Source of the DNA: G020353235 sp035528295 | GTDB taxonomy: Bacteria > Chloroflexota > Dehalococcoidia > Dehalococcoidales > JAUYDJ01 | Assembly (NCBI GenBank): GCA_035528295.1 | Contig: DATKYY010000007.1 | Coordinates: 1-20,719, forward strand | Reading direction: 5' to 3' | DNA length: 20,719 bases | In this document: piece after piece, positions 14,630-20,719 of the stretch | How positions within the stretch are numbered: the first letter of the stretch is position 1 | Layout: each line of letters starts with the position of its first letter | Program-made: the position numbers and the translations under genes | The notes under the pieces: model-generated | What the model was told of the DNA's origin: nothing | The model's input: the letters and a program-made list of their open reading frames with translations, nothing else | Databases searched by the model: none

Positions 14630-14673
14630 ATGACAGGTGGCTCTATTATATCCATAAAGATGACAGTTGTCAA
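14630..14673. promoter_or_regulatory. Candidate operator: TGACA-type palindrome and half-site around the HTH promoter
   Basis: TGACAGTTGTCA (14661-14672) is an inverted repeat (TGACA/TGTCA, 2-base spacer) overlapping the -35 box of the minus-strand HTH promoter. A further copy of ATGACAG lies 30 bases away (14630-14636 against 14660-14666), about three helical turns, just past the -10 box. The layout suits autorepression by an HTH dimer, but the -35 consensus itself contributes half of the palindrome, so chance is possible. Confidence 0.4.
14645..14673 (-). promoter_or_regulatory. Consensus promoter of the minus-strand XRE gene
   Basis: Minus-strand TTGACA (14668-14673) and TATAAT (14645-14650) are 17 bases apart, both perfect sigma-70 consensus. 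The predicted start is near 14638, leaving a leader of about 21 bases with AGGA before the ATG at 14617. Confidence 0.85.
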
Positions 14674-14713
14674 GAAGCCAGCTAATTTTAACAAGTTTTT
14701 AACACCCGAGCTA

Positions 14714-14742
14714 TTGACATTTGCCATTTGGCGAATTATAAT
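14714..14742 (+). promoter_or_regulatory. Consensus promoter of the plus-strand XRE gene, leaderless
   Basis: TTGACA (14714-14719) and TATAAT (14737-14742), 17-base spacer, perfect consensus. Only 6 bases separate the -10 box from the ATG at 14749, so the mRNA should start on or beside the A of the start codon. Two copies of TTTTAACA with an 11-base period (14686-14693, 14697-14704) lie just upstream of the -35 box and may be a regulator site. Confidence 0.85.
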
Positions 14743-14748
14743 GCTTAT

Positions 14749-15138
14749 ATGAACGACAGCAGGACAAATTTGGGCAAAATAATCAAGCAGCAGAGGGTTA
14801 TGATACCGCTCACCCTGAAGGAACTGGCGACTATGGCCTCTATGTCTCCGTCGCACCTGGGCCGTATTGAGCGGGGGGAGCGTTTCCCCTCCGCCCGTAT
14901 TCTGCGCAAAATCGCCAAGCCTCTGGGCTTTGAGGAAGACGAGTTATTCACTTTAGCCGGCTATCTTTCTCCTCAGTCTCCGCGCATGGCTGAGGTAGCG
15001 TCAGGTTACAGTGCCGGGCAGTTAGACCCCTATGTTGCCCGGGTGTTAGCCCAGGAACCGATTGATGTGCAGCGGTCCGTCATTGGCATTTTCACCATCC
15101 TGAAAAGTATTGCCAAAAGTATTGCCAAAGAAGAGTAA
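14749..15138 (+). CDS. XRE-type helix-turn-helix regulator, predicted leaderless mRNA
   Basis: 129 residues; predicted transcriptional regulator, target unknown. LGKIIKQQR (8-16) then LTLKELATMASMSPSHLGRIERG (21-43) is a textbook Cro/C1 helix-turn-helix, followed by ILRKIAKPLGFEEDELFTLAGYL (51-73). The C-terminal part (about 93-129) is helical. It ends in a repeated IAKSIAK motif made by a 12-base tandem duplication at 15103-15126. ATG at 14749 is chosen because the HTH domain needs residues 8-16 and the promoter places transcription start at this codon; a later ATG (residue 18) would cut into the domain, and an upstream in-frame TTG lies inside the promoter. The gene shares the divergent control region with the other XRE gene, suggesting cross- or autoregulation. 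Confidence 0.85.
   Translation: MNDSRTNLGKIIKQQRVMIPLTLKELATMASMSPSHLGRIERGERFPSARILRKIAKPLGFEEDELFTLAGYLSPQSPRMAEVASGYSAGQLDPYVARVLAQEPIDVQRSVIGIFTILKSIAKSIAKEE
15103..15126 (+). repeat. 12-bp tandem duplication at the 3' end of the XRE gene
   Basis: AAAAGTATTGCC occurs twice head to tail (15103-15114 and 15115-15126), in frame, adding four residues (KSIA) to the C-terminal helix. It is probably a slippage product. Confidence 0.85.
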
Positions 15139-15224
15139 CCGCCACCGGCTGGGGCAAGGCTTCTTTCCAAGTGAAGGTTTTCCCTGTTGGCCTGATGCCG
15201 TTTCGTTGTCTCTTTTATTTCCCC

Positions 15225-15254
15225 TTGATAGAAAGTGTGCCGTAGCGGTATAGT
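15225..15254 (+). promoter_or_regulatory. Predicted promoter of the nucleotidyltransferase-secD-secF-CDF operon
   Basis: TTGATA (15225-15230) and TATAGT (15249-15254) are 18 bases apart. The predicted start near 15261 leaves a leader of about 29 bases. The rest of the gap 15139-15224 shows no convincing terminator or gene. Confidence 0.55.
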
Positions 15255-15289
15255 GTAGCTTTAGGGACGATTAAGAATAGCTGGAATTG

Positions 15290-16810
15290 ATGACGGTGAA
15301 CCGGAGTTCTACGGAAAAAGTCCATTTTAATCTGATTGAGCCTGAAGCCCTGGCGGTATTGGTCCGGGTAAGCGGTCTTCTCACCGGGCTCGGCGTAAAG
15401 GCTTATCTGGTGGGCGGCTTTGTGCGGGACGTAATTCTGGAAAGAAAGACCGCCGATATTGATATTGCCATTGACACTGACGCGCTGGAGATTGCCCCTG
15501 AAGTAGCCAAAGCTCTGGGTGGGAAGTATGTCCGGCTCGATGAGGAGAACCGGGTGGGCCGGGTGGTCTTGCTCGGTAAGTCCCCCTCCGGGCGTCAATG
15601 GCAGCTTGACTTCTCCACATTCAGGGGCAGCATTGAACAGGACCTGGCACTGCGTGATTTCACCATCGATGCCATGGCGGTTGAGCTGGCTCCGGTGGTG
15701 GCTCAAACCCGTCCTGCCCAACTGATTGACCCGTTTCATGGTGGGGATGACCTTAATCAGGGGATAGTCCGGGTGGTGTCAGCGTCAGCCTTTGCCTCGG
15801 ATGCGGCCCGTTTGCTCCGGGCGGTGCGTCTGGCGGCTGAGCTCGGATTTAGTATTCACCGGGAGACGGAGAAGCTGATTAAAAGCCACTCCCATCTTAT
15901 CGCCACCGTAGCCAGAGAGCGGGTAAGGGAAGAGCTGCTTCAGCTGCTGACTTTCCCCGGCGCCGGGCAAATTACCTACCTTGATGAACTGGGCTTGCTG
16001 ACGGCAATGATTCCCGAGCTGGCGGAGACAAAGGGGGTCACCCAGCCCAAAGAGCATAACTGGGAGGTCTTTGACCACTCCATAGCGACCGTGGCGGCCG
16101 TTGACTTCCTGCTGAAGCAGGGGACCTGGGAGTATGGCGGTGATGAGATTTTGAAGGTGGTGCCCTGGTCAGCGGTGCTGGCCAAGCACTTTGAGCTCAA
16201 GGTCAGCTACGGCAGCAACCGGCGCTTGATGCTGAAACTGGCCGCGCTGCTGCATGACATTGCCAAGCCGCAGGCTAAGACGGTTGAATCCGGCGGGCGG
16301 ATGCGCTTTCTGGGGCATGGCCAGCAGGGAGCTCTGGTCGCCGCCGCTATTCTGGAAAGGCTGCGGTTCAGCAGCAAAGAAATAAAACTGGTGGAGATGA
16401 TGATAGAGCATCACCTTCGCCCGATGCAGATGGGCCAAAATGAATTTCCCACCAGCCGGGCAATTTACCGTTATTTTCGTGACACCGAGGGCGCCAGTTT
16501 TGATATACTATACTTAAGTCTGGCTGACCATCTGGCCACCAGGGGTCCCCATCTGGATTTAACCCAGTGGCGGGGGCATGCTCAGATAGTAGACTATATA
16601 TTGACGCAACGCTTTCAGGAGGAGAGCCAGGTTATTCCGCCCAAGCTGGTCAGCGGGCATGATTTAAGCAGTATCTTTAAAATGAAGCCGGGGCCGAAAA
16701 TGGGGGAGGTTCTGGAGGCGCTGCGGGAAGCCCAGGCGGCGGGCAAGGTAGCCACCAGGGATGAGGCACTGGCCTATATTGAGCAGTTATTAACGCCGTC
16801 AAAGAGATAG
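15290..16810 (+). CDS. cca: CCA-adding / poly(A)-polymerase-type nucleotidyltransferase with HD domain
   Basis: Template-independent class II nucleotidyltransferase acting on tRNA 3' ends (CCA addition or repair) or, in some relatives, adding poly(A). 506 residues. The head domain has VGGFVRD (41-47) and the metal-binding DIDIA with D56 and D58, then RDFTIDAMA (122-130) and the neck DAARLLRAVRLAAELGF (171-187). An HD-type domain carries LLHDIAKP with H322-D323, which in the family can give phosphatase or phosphodiesterase activity. The C-terminal SGHDL and PGPKMGEVL (467-475) complete the tail domain. The ATG at 15290 is preferred to a TTG one codon upstream; GGA is the only weak ribosome binding site. 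secD starts 7 bases after the stop. CCA, CC- or A-only specificity cannot be read from the sequence; the symbol is a best guess. Confidence 0.9.
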   Translation: MTVNRSSTEKVHFNLIEPEALAVLVRVSGLLTGLGVKAYLVGGFVRDVILERKTADIDIAIDTDALEIAPEVAKALGGKYVRLDEENRVGRVVLLGKSPSGRQWQLDFSTFRGSIEQDLALRDFTIDAMAVELAPVVAQTRPAQLIDPFHGGDDLNQGIVRVVSASAFASDAARLLRAVRLAAELGFSIHRETEKLIKSHSHLIATVARERVREELLQLLTFPGAGQITYLDELGLLTAMIPELAETKGVTQPKEHNWEVFDHSIATVAAVDFLLKQGTWEYGGDEILKVVPWSAVLAKHFELKVSYGSNRRLMLKLAALLHDIAKPQAKTVESGGRMRFLGHGQQGALVAAAILERLRFSSKEIKLVEMMIEHHLRPMQMGQNEFPTSRAIYRYFRDTEGASFDILYLSLADHLATRGPHLDLTQWRGHAQIVDYILTQRFQEESQVIPPKLVSGHDLSSIFKMKPGPKMGEVLEALREAQAAGKVATRDEALAYIEQLLTPSKR

Positions 16811-16817
16811 ATAAAAA

Positions 16818-18158
16818 ATGCTGAGAAAAAATACCTTAGTCCTGATATGCATAGCGGGCCTCTTTGTCTTTGCCATTGTTTCCCTTCTCTACCCCTTGTT
16901 TGGCCGGGAGGCAATGCGACTGGGGCTTGACCTGCAGGGCGGTATCCATGTCGTTTACCAGGCTGATTTATCGGCGGTGGAGCCGGAAGAGGTGGGCAAC
17001 GTTATGGCTGGCGTGGTTGAGGTTATCGGTAACCGCATCAATCCGCTGGGCGTTACCGAGCCGGTTATCCAGCGGCAGGGTCAGGACCGGATACTGGTGG
17101 AACTGCCCGGGCTCAGTATCAGTGATAAGGAAAAAGAGCGCCTCTCCCGGGTGGCGCTGCTGGAGTTTGGCGAGCTGGCCGGAGAGGGGGAGGAGGCGAA
17201 GTGGGAAAACGAGCGGGGTAGGTGGAAGCCGGCTACGGCGCTGGTTGGCGGTGAGGAAAAGGAACTGACCAGCCGCTATTTCAAGGAAAATACCTATGTC
17301 ACCCAGGACAGGCTGGGCGGCGTATTGCTCGTTTTTGAGTGGGATGAGGAGGGGAGCCTGATTTCGGAGAAGATTACCGGCCGCCTGGTGCAGGGGCAGC
17401 AGCCGCTGGGTATATTTGAGGGGGACGAGTCCCTGTGGGGGGATGATGGCCGACCGATTGCCCCGGTCGTCCTCAGTGTGATTACCGATAAGGGGCAGAT
17501 TGAGGGGCTCAGCTTCAATGAGGCGGAAGCGTTATCAAGCCAGTTGAATGCCGGTCGCCTGCCGGTGTCTCTGGAAATACTCTATGACCAGACGGTATCG
17601 CCCATACTGGGGGCCGATTTCGTTGATATGAGTGTTAAGGCGGGCATAATTGGCATCATCATTGTGATGCTGTTTATGATGATTTACTATCGTCTGCCCG
17701 GAGTTATCGCCAGTCTGACTCTGGTCTTTTACGGGGTACTGGTCCTGGCGCTATTCAAGCTGATACCGGTGACACTTACCCTGGCGGGACTGGGCGGCTT
17801 TATCCTATCGGTAGGGATGGCGGTAGACGCCAATGTGCTTATCTTCGAGCGGATTAAAGAAGAGCTGAGGGCAGGACGGACGCTGGGGGCGGCCATTGAA
17901 GCCGGATTTAATCGTGCCTGGACGGCAATCAGGGATAGCAACGTGACCACTTTTATCGTTTGCGCCATCCTCTTCTGGGTAGGCAGTGTCGTGGTGGCCG
18001 GCGCGCCGGTGAAGGGGTTTGCCTGGACTCTAGCCATCGGCGTAGCGGTAAGCATGTTCACCGCCATTGTGGTCACCCGTACCCTGCTGCGCCTGTTCGT
18101 GGGCACTGCCCTGGCACAGCGGGCTTCCCTGTTCAGCCCGTACCTGGGAAGGAAATAA
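16818..18158 (+). CDS. secD: Protein translocase subunit SecD
   Basis: Membrane subunit that, with SecF, uses the proton gradient to pull preproteins out of the SecYEG channel. 446 residues, typical of Gram-positive-like and Chloroflexota SecD. A first membrane helix (about 6-26) is followed by GLDLQGG (36-42) and the large extracytoplasmic P1 domain, then five membrane helices from about residue 270. VGMAVDANVLIFERIKEEL holds D337, which I align with the proton-path aspartate of Thermus SecDF (D340). The end has TLGAAIEAGFNRAWTAIRDSN and a short cytoplasmic tail. The ATG follows the nucleotidyltransferase gene by 7 bases; the ribosome binding site is poor, suggesting coupling. yajC, the common upstream partner, is absent here. 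Confidence 0.97.
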   Translation: MLRKNTLVLICIAGLFVFAIVSLLYPLFGREAMRLGLDLQGGIHVVYQADLSAVEPEEVGNVMAGVVEVIGNRINPLGVTEPVIQRQGQDRILVELPGLSISDKEKERLSRVALLEFGELAGEGEEAKWENERGRWKPATALVGGEEKELTSRYFKENTYVTQDRLGGVLLVFEWDEEGSLISEKITGRLVQGQQPLGIFEGDESLWGDDGRPIAPVVLSVITDKGQIEGLSFNEAEALSSQLNAGRLPVSLEILYDQTVSPILGADFVDMSVKAGIIGIIIVMLFMMIYYRLPGVIASLTLVFYGVLVLALFKLIPVTLTLAGLGGFILSVGMAVDANVLIFERIKEELRAGRTLGAAIEAGFNRAWTAIRDSNVTTFIVCAILFWVGSVVVAGAPVKGFAWTLAIGVAVSMFTAIVVTRTLLRLFVGTALAQRASLFSPYLGRK

Positions 18159-18171
18159 GAAGGAAATAACA

Positions 18172-19083
18172 TTGAATATTATCGGTAAAAGGTTCTACTT
18201 CTTTGCTATTTCGGCGCTGATTATCCTGGTCGGCTTTATTTCGCTGGCCACTTTCGGCCTCAGGTACGGGATTGAGTTCAGCAGTGGCTCGATAGTGAGG
18301 GTGAGCTTTGAGCAGGCAGTGGCGCTGGGTGACCTGAGACAGGAACTAACCGGTCTGGGCTACGGCAATGCCCTTATTCAGCATACCGAGGCGGGCGATT
18401 ATATTATCCGGACACACGAATTAGACAGGGAGGAGAAAACGGCGCTGGAGGAAGCCCTTGCCGCCAGGTTCGGGCAGCTCCAGGAGACTGAATTTAATAC
18501 CGTGTCGCCCATGGTAGCCCGGGAAACGGCGCAGAACGCCGCCATTGCGGTGGCGGTAGCCGCCATCGGTATTCTGCTTTACATCACCTGGGCATTTCAC
18601 CGCATGCCCAAGCCCTTTCACTACGGCACCTGCGCCGTGGTTGCCCTTGTCCATGACACGCTGATGGCGCTGGGCATTTTTTCCATTATCGGCGGCGTGC
18701 TGGGCTGGGAGGTTGATTTAAAGTTTATCATCGGCATTCTGGCCGTTATTGGTTACAGTGTGAACAACACGGTGGTCGTTTTTGACCGGATACGCGAGAA
18801 CCAGACTCTGGGGGTCAGCCCTGACTTTGAGGTGGTGGTTAACCGTAGCCTGGTTGATACACTCAGCCGTTCCCTCAATACCAGTCTGACCACTCTCTTT
18901 GTGGTCTTGGCCCTGATGCTATTTGTGGGGGTAGCCATCCAGAATTTTGCCGCGGTGCTCTTAATCGGCATCGTGGCCGGAACCTTCAGCTCAATCGGCA
19001 TTGCTCCCTCCCTGCTGGTGGTCTGGGAGAAGGGGGAGTGGGGCCGGTTTCTGCAGTGGCTTCCGCTTCGTGGTAAAAGCTAG
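18172..19083 (+). CDS. secF: Protein translocase subunit SecF
   Basis: Partner of SecD in the SecDF export motor. 303 residues, six predicted membrane helices: one at about 9-29, a periplasmic P4 domain with GIEFSSGS (33-40), then five from about 123 onward. The family signature near helix 4 reads GYSVNNTVVVFDRIREN (194-210). Most SecF have GYS-I/V-N-D-T, so residue 199 is Asn (AAC) where Asp is conserved. LSRSLNTSLTTL (231-242) with R233 is normal. The TTG at 18172 is the start: it gives the standard N-terminus (MNIIGKR), has AAGGA 7 bases upstream, and leaves 13 bases after the secD stop; no in-frame ATG is close. The CDF gene follows at 15 bases. Confidence 0.95.
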   Translation: MNIIGKRFYFFAISALIILVGFISLATFGLRYGIEFSSGSIVRVSFEQAVALGDLRQELTGLGYGNALIQHTEAGDYIIRTHELDREEKTALEEALAARFGQLQETEFNTVSPMVARETAQNAAIAVAVAAIGILLYITWAFHRMPKPFHYGTCAVVALVHDTLMALGIFSIIGGVLGWEVDLKFIIGILAVIGYSVNNTVVVFDRIRENQTLGVSPDFEVVVNRSLVDTLSRSLNTSLTTLFVVLALMLFVGVAIQNFAAVLLIGIVAGTFSSIGIAPSLLVVWEKGEWGRFLQWLPLRGKS

Positions 19084-19086
19084 CCA

Positions 19087-19093
19087 GAGGTGA
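19087..19093 (+). promoter_or_regulatory. Ribosome binding site that fixes the CDF start
   Basis: GAGGTGA, a 7-base match to the 16S anti-Shine-Dalgarno, lies 5 bases before the ATG at 19099. The in-frame GTG at 19090 is part of this site itself and so is unlikely to be the start. Confidence 0.75.
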
Positions 19094-19098
19094 GGAGT

Positions 19099-20010
19099 AT
19101 GTTTTCCAGTCGAGTTGGTGCCGCCAGGCTTGCTTTAGCGGTGGTAATCGGGTTGATTTTGCTCAAGGTGGCGGTGTCAGTTATCACCGGGAGCATCAGT
19201 ATCCTGGCTCAGGCGGTGGATAGTTTCCTCGACCTGTTTGCGGTGGTCATTAGCCTTTTTGCGGTCAGGATAGCGCTTAAGCCGGCTGACGTGGAACACC
19301 CCTTCGGGCATGGCAAGGCGGAGAATATCGCCGCTATCGTCCAGGCGATGCTCATTTTTACCGCTGGTTGCTTGATTATCTATTCCGCGGTGCGCCGCAT
19401 TATGACCGGGGCGACCGTAGAACTGACCGAAGCCGGTATCGGCGTAATGCTGGTCTCCGTAATCGCCAGCATCTTTCTTTCCCGCCACCTGCTTAAAGTA
19501 GCCCGGGCAACCGATTCGATCGCCTTACAGGCAAATGCACGTAATATCGCCGCTGATGTCTACTCGGCGGCAGCCGTGCTCGCCGGGCTGGTGATAATAC
19601 GCATTACCGGGCTCGATATTCTTGACCCTATCATTGCCCTGCTGGTGGCTTTGTTCATCCTGAAGGTAGCCTATGATGTTTTGCGGGGCTCCTTTGGCGG
19701 GCTGATTGATGTCAGGCTGTCCCCGGATGAGGAGGGCATTATTGAGTTAGCCATTATGGAGCACAAGGGCGAAATAGTCGGGTTCCATCAACTGCGTACC
19801 CGCAAGGCGGGCAACCAGCGTTATATTGACCTCCACCTGGTGATGCCGCGCAGCCTTAATATAGATGAAGCCCACCAGTTCTGCGACCATCTGGAACAGG
19901 ATATCGCCAGCAAGCTGCGTCAGGCTAATGTAACCATACACGTTGAGCCCTGCGGTGAAGAGTGTGAGCAGTGCCCGATTTATCCCCACCGGGGCAAGGA
20001 AAAGTCCTAG
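19099..20010 (+). CDS. Cation diffusion facilitator metal exporter, DD/ND site
   Basis: Proton-coupled divalent metal exporter of the inner membrane. 303 residues: six membrane helices (about residues 10-190) and a cytoplasmic metal-binding domain (about 205-285). Helix 2 has DSFLD (D41, D45), followed by the family motif HPFGHGKAE (67-75). In helix 5 the usual HxxxD of zinc carriers is N149-x-x-x-D153. Asn in that position is, as I recall, found in manganese exporters such as MntE, so Mn or Fe is a better guess than Zn. The C-terminal domain ends HVEP and then a Cys tail C285-x3-C289-x2-C292, which may bind metal. The start is ATG with a strong ribosome binding site, 15 bases after secF and probably in the same operon. 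Metal specificity is inferred. Confidence 0.93.
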   Translation: MFSSRVGAARLALAVVIGLILLKVAVSVITGSISILAQAVDSFLDLFAVVISLFAVRIALKPADVEHPFGHGKAENIAAIVQAMLIFTAGCLIIYSAVRRIMTGATVELTEAGIGVMLVSVIASIFLSRHLLKVARATDSIALQANARNIAADVYSAAAVLAGLVIIRITGLDILDPIIALLVALFILKVAYDVLRGSFGGLIDVRLSPDEEGIIELAIMEHKGEIVGFHQLRTRKAGNQRYIDLHLVMPRSLNIDEAHQFCDHLEQDIASKLRQANVTIHVEPCGEECEQCPIYPHRGKEKS

Positions 20011-20011
20011 G

Positions 20012-20719
20012 CTAGAGGGCGTGGATTTCTTTTATCGCCTTAATCAGGGGGGCGATGTCGGGGGCAAGCAGCGGTTGGGGTGGTTGAGAGGGGTAGTCTT
20101 CAAGGCTGGTTTCGCCCCGGAGCACATCAAGAGTAGCTTTTACCGAAGCGGCTAAGGCATCGAGATTATAGCCCCCCTCCAGACAGAAGACCAAATGTCC
20201 CGAACACAGTTCGTCGGCTAGCTCCCGGATAATTTTCACCATTTTGGCGAAGCCGGTGGTGCTCACCTGCATCAGGGCTAGCTCATCCGCCCAGTGGGGG
20301 TCATAGCCAGCCGAGACCATAATAAGCTGGGGCTGAAAACGCCGGGCGGCGGGCACAATAATCCGGGTGAAGACCAGTTCATATTCACGGTCACCACAGC
20401 CAGGGGGCAGCGGTATATTGAGGGTAGTCCCTTTCGCCTCCCCGCGGCCGATTTCATCAACATAACCCGTTCCCGGGAACAGGGGGAACTGGTGGGTTGA
20501 TATGTAGAGCACCCTCGGCTCTTCATAAAAGATTTCCTGGGTACCGTTACCGTGGTGGACATCAAAATCGATGATTAAGATGCGCTCCAGCCGGTATTTA
20601 GCCAGGGCATATCTGGTCGCAATCGCCAGATTGTTAAACAGGCAGAAGCCCATGGCCCGCCAGGGGGTGGCGTGGTGCCCCGGTGGCCTGACCAGGGCGA
20701 AGGCACTGTCTACTTTGCC
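20012..20719 (-). CDS. Histone-deacetylase-family hydrolase, C-terminal part (runs off right edge)
   Basis: Zinc-dependent amidohydrolase of the arginase/deacetylase fold; bacterial members remove acetyl groups from small amines (for example polyamines), acetoin-pathway proteins or other targets. 235 codons are visible; the N-terminal part lies beyond 20719, since the frame stays open to the window edge with RPPGHHATPW just before GFCLFNN. Active-site elements are all present: the paired histidines of PPGHHA, the zinc ligands in DFDVHHGNGTQ, the third ligand in SAGYDPHWAD and the glycine-tyrosine motif LEGGYNLDAL. The pattern is closer to class II-type (HDAC6-like) bacterial enzymes than to AcuC, though this is a judgement by eye. 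It converges on the CDF gene with a one-base gap and no hairpin between them. Substrate unknown. Confidence 0.93.
   Translation of the reverse strand, partial: GKVDSAFALVRPPGHHATPWRAMGFCLFNNLAIATRYALAKYRLERILIIDFDVHHGNGTQEIFYEEPRVLYISTHQFPLFPGTGYVDEIGRGEAKGTTLNIPLPPGCGDREYELVFTRIIVPAARRFQPQLIMVSAGYDPHWADELALMQVSTTGFAKMVKIIRELADELCSGHLVFCLEGGYNLDALAASVKATLDVLRGETSLEDYPSQPPQPLLAPDIAPLIKAIKEIHAL

Noticed and set aside
14210..15138. Prophage remnant or toxin-antitoxin system
   Set aside because: Two HTH genes alone, without integrase, toxin-like partner, att repeats or change of gene density, do not support it.
15139..15224. Terminator after the plus-strand XRE gene
   Set aside because: Only a 4-bp CTTC/GAAG pairing and a TTTT are present; too weak to call.
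18067..18171. Upstream extension of the secF frame into secD
   Set aside because: The extra residues are out-of-frame secD sequence; the TTG at 18172 has a ribosome binding site and gives the family N-terminus.
1..20719. CRISPR arrays, insertion sequences, tRNA or rRNA genes
   Set aside because: I saw no spaced repeats, transposase motifs, terminal inverted repeats or cloverleaf-like sequence; the gaps are too short for most of these.

Overview
The window is gene-dense bacterial chromosome made almost entirely of housekeeping genes, with short gaps and no tRNA, rRNA, CRISPR array, transposase or phage gene that I can see. The best taxonomic guess is Chloroflexota, class Dehalococcoidia. This rests on the protein flavour and above all on a stripped-down division cluster (mraZ-rsmH-ftsA-ftsZ) without any mur, mraY, ftsI, ftsW or ftsQ gene, as expected of the wall-less Dehalococcoides relatives. 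The assignment is an inference; no marker was searched.

Left part (1-9907, all on the minus strand). Two transcription units run right to left. The first is mraZ-rsmH-ftsA-ftsZ. It begins at a promoter overlaid by four GTGG boxes spaced exactly 10 bp apart (the MraZ operator) and ends at a strong nested-hairpin terminator (5781-5845). The second is the arginine operon argJ-argB-argD-(exported hydrolase)-argG-argH, which leaves the window inside argH. ArgJ, ArgB and ArgD supply acetylated-cycle steps toward ornithine, and ArgG and ArgH convert citrulline to arginine. argC and argF are not in the window. A hydrolase-like gene sits where argF might be expected.

Middle (9908-14201, plus strand). 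A 160-bp divergent promoter region separates mraZ from a second operon: a MogA/MoaB-type molybdopterin protein, trmD (tRNA m1G37 methylation), rplS (ribosomal protein L19 with an acidic tail) and priA (replication restart helicase). The usual trmD neighbours rpsP and rimM are missing.

Regulator island (14201-15138). Two small XRE-type helix-turn-helix genes are divergently transcribed from a 131-bp region that holds two perfect-consensus promoters (TTGACA-17-TATAAT), one on each strand. One of them places its start site at or next to the ATG, so a leaderless mRNA is predicted. argJ has a similar layout.

Right part (15139-20719). A promoter drives a CCA-adding/poly(A)-polymerase-type nucleotidyltransferase, followed by secD, secF and a cation diffusion facilitator whose metal site reads DD/ND rather than the zinc-type DD/HD. 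A histone-deacetylase-family gene converges on it and runs off the right edge.

I see no clearly new multi-gene system here. The observations most worth following up are the MraZ operator in a wall-less-type division cluster, the exported hydrolase in the arginine operon, the divergent XRE pair with leaderless architecture, the Asp-to-Asn change in SecF, and C-terminal tails on FtsZ, RsmH and L19.
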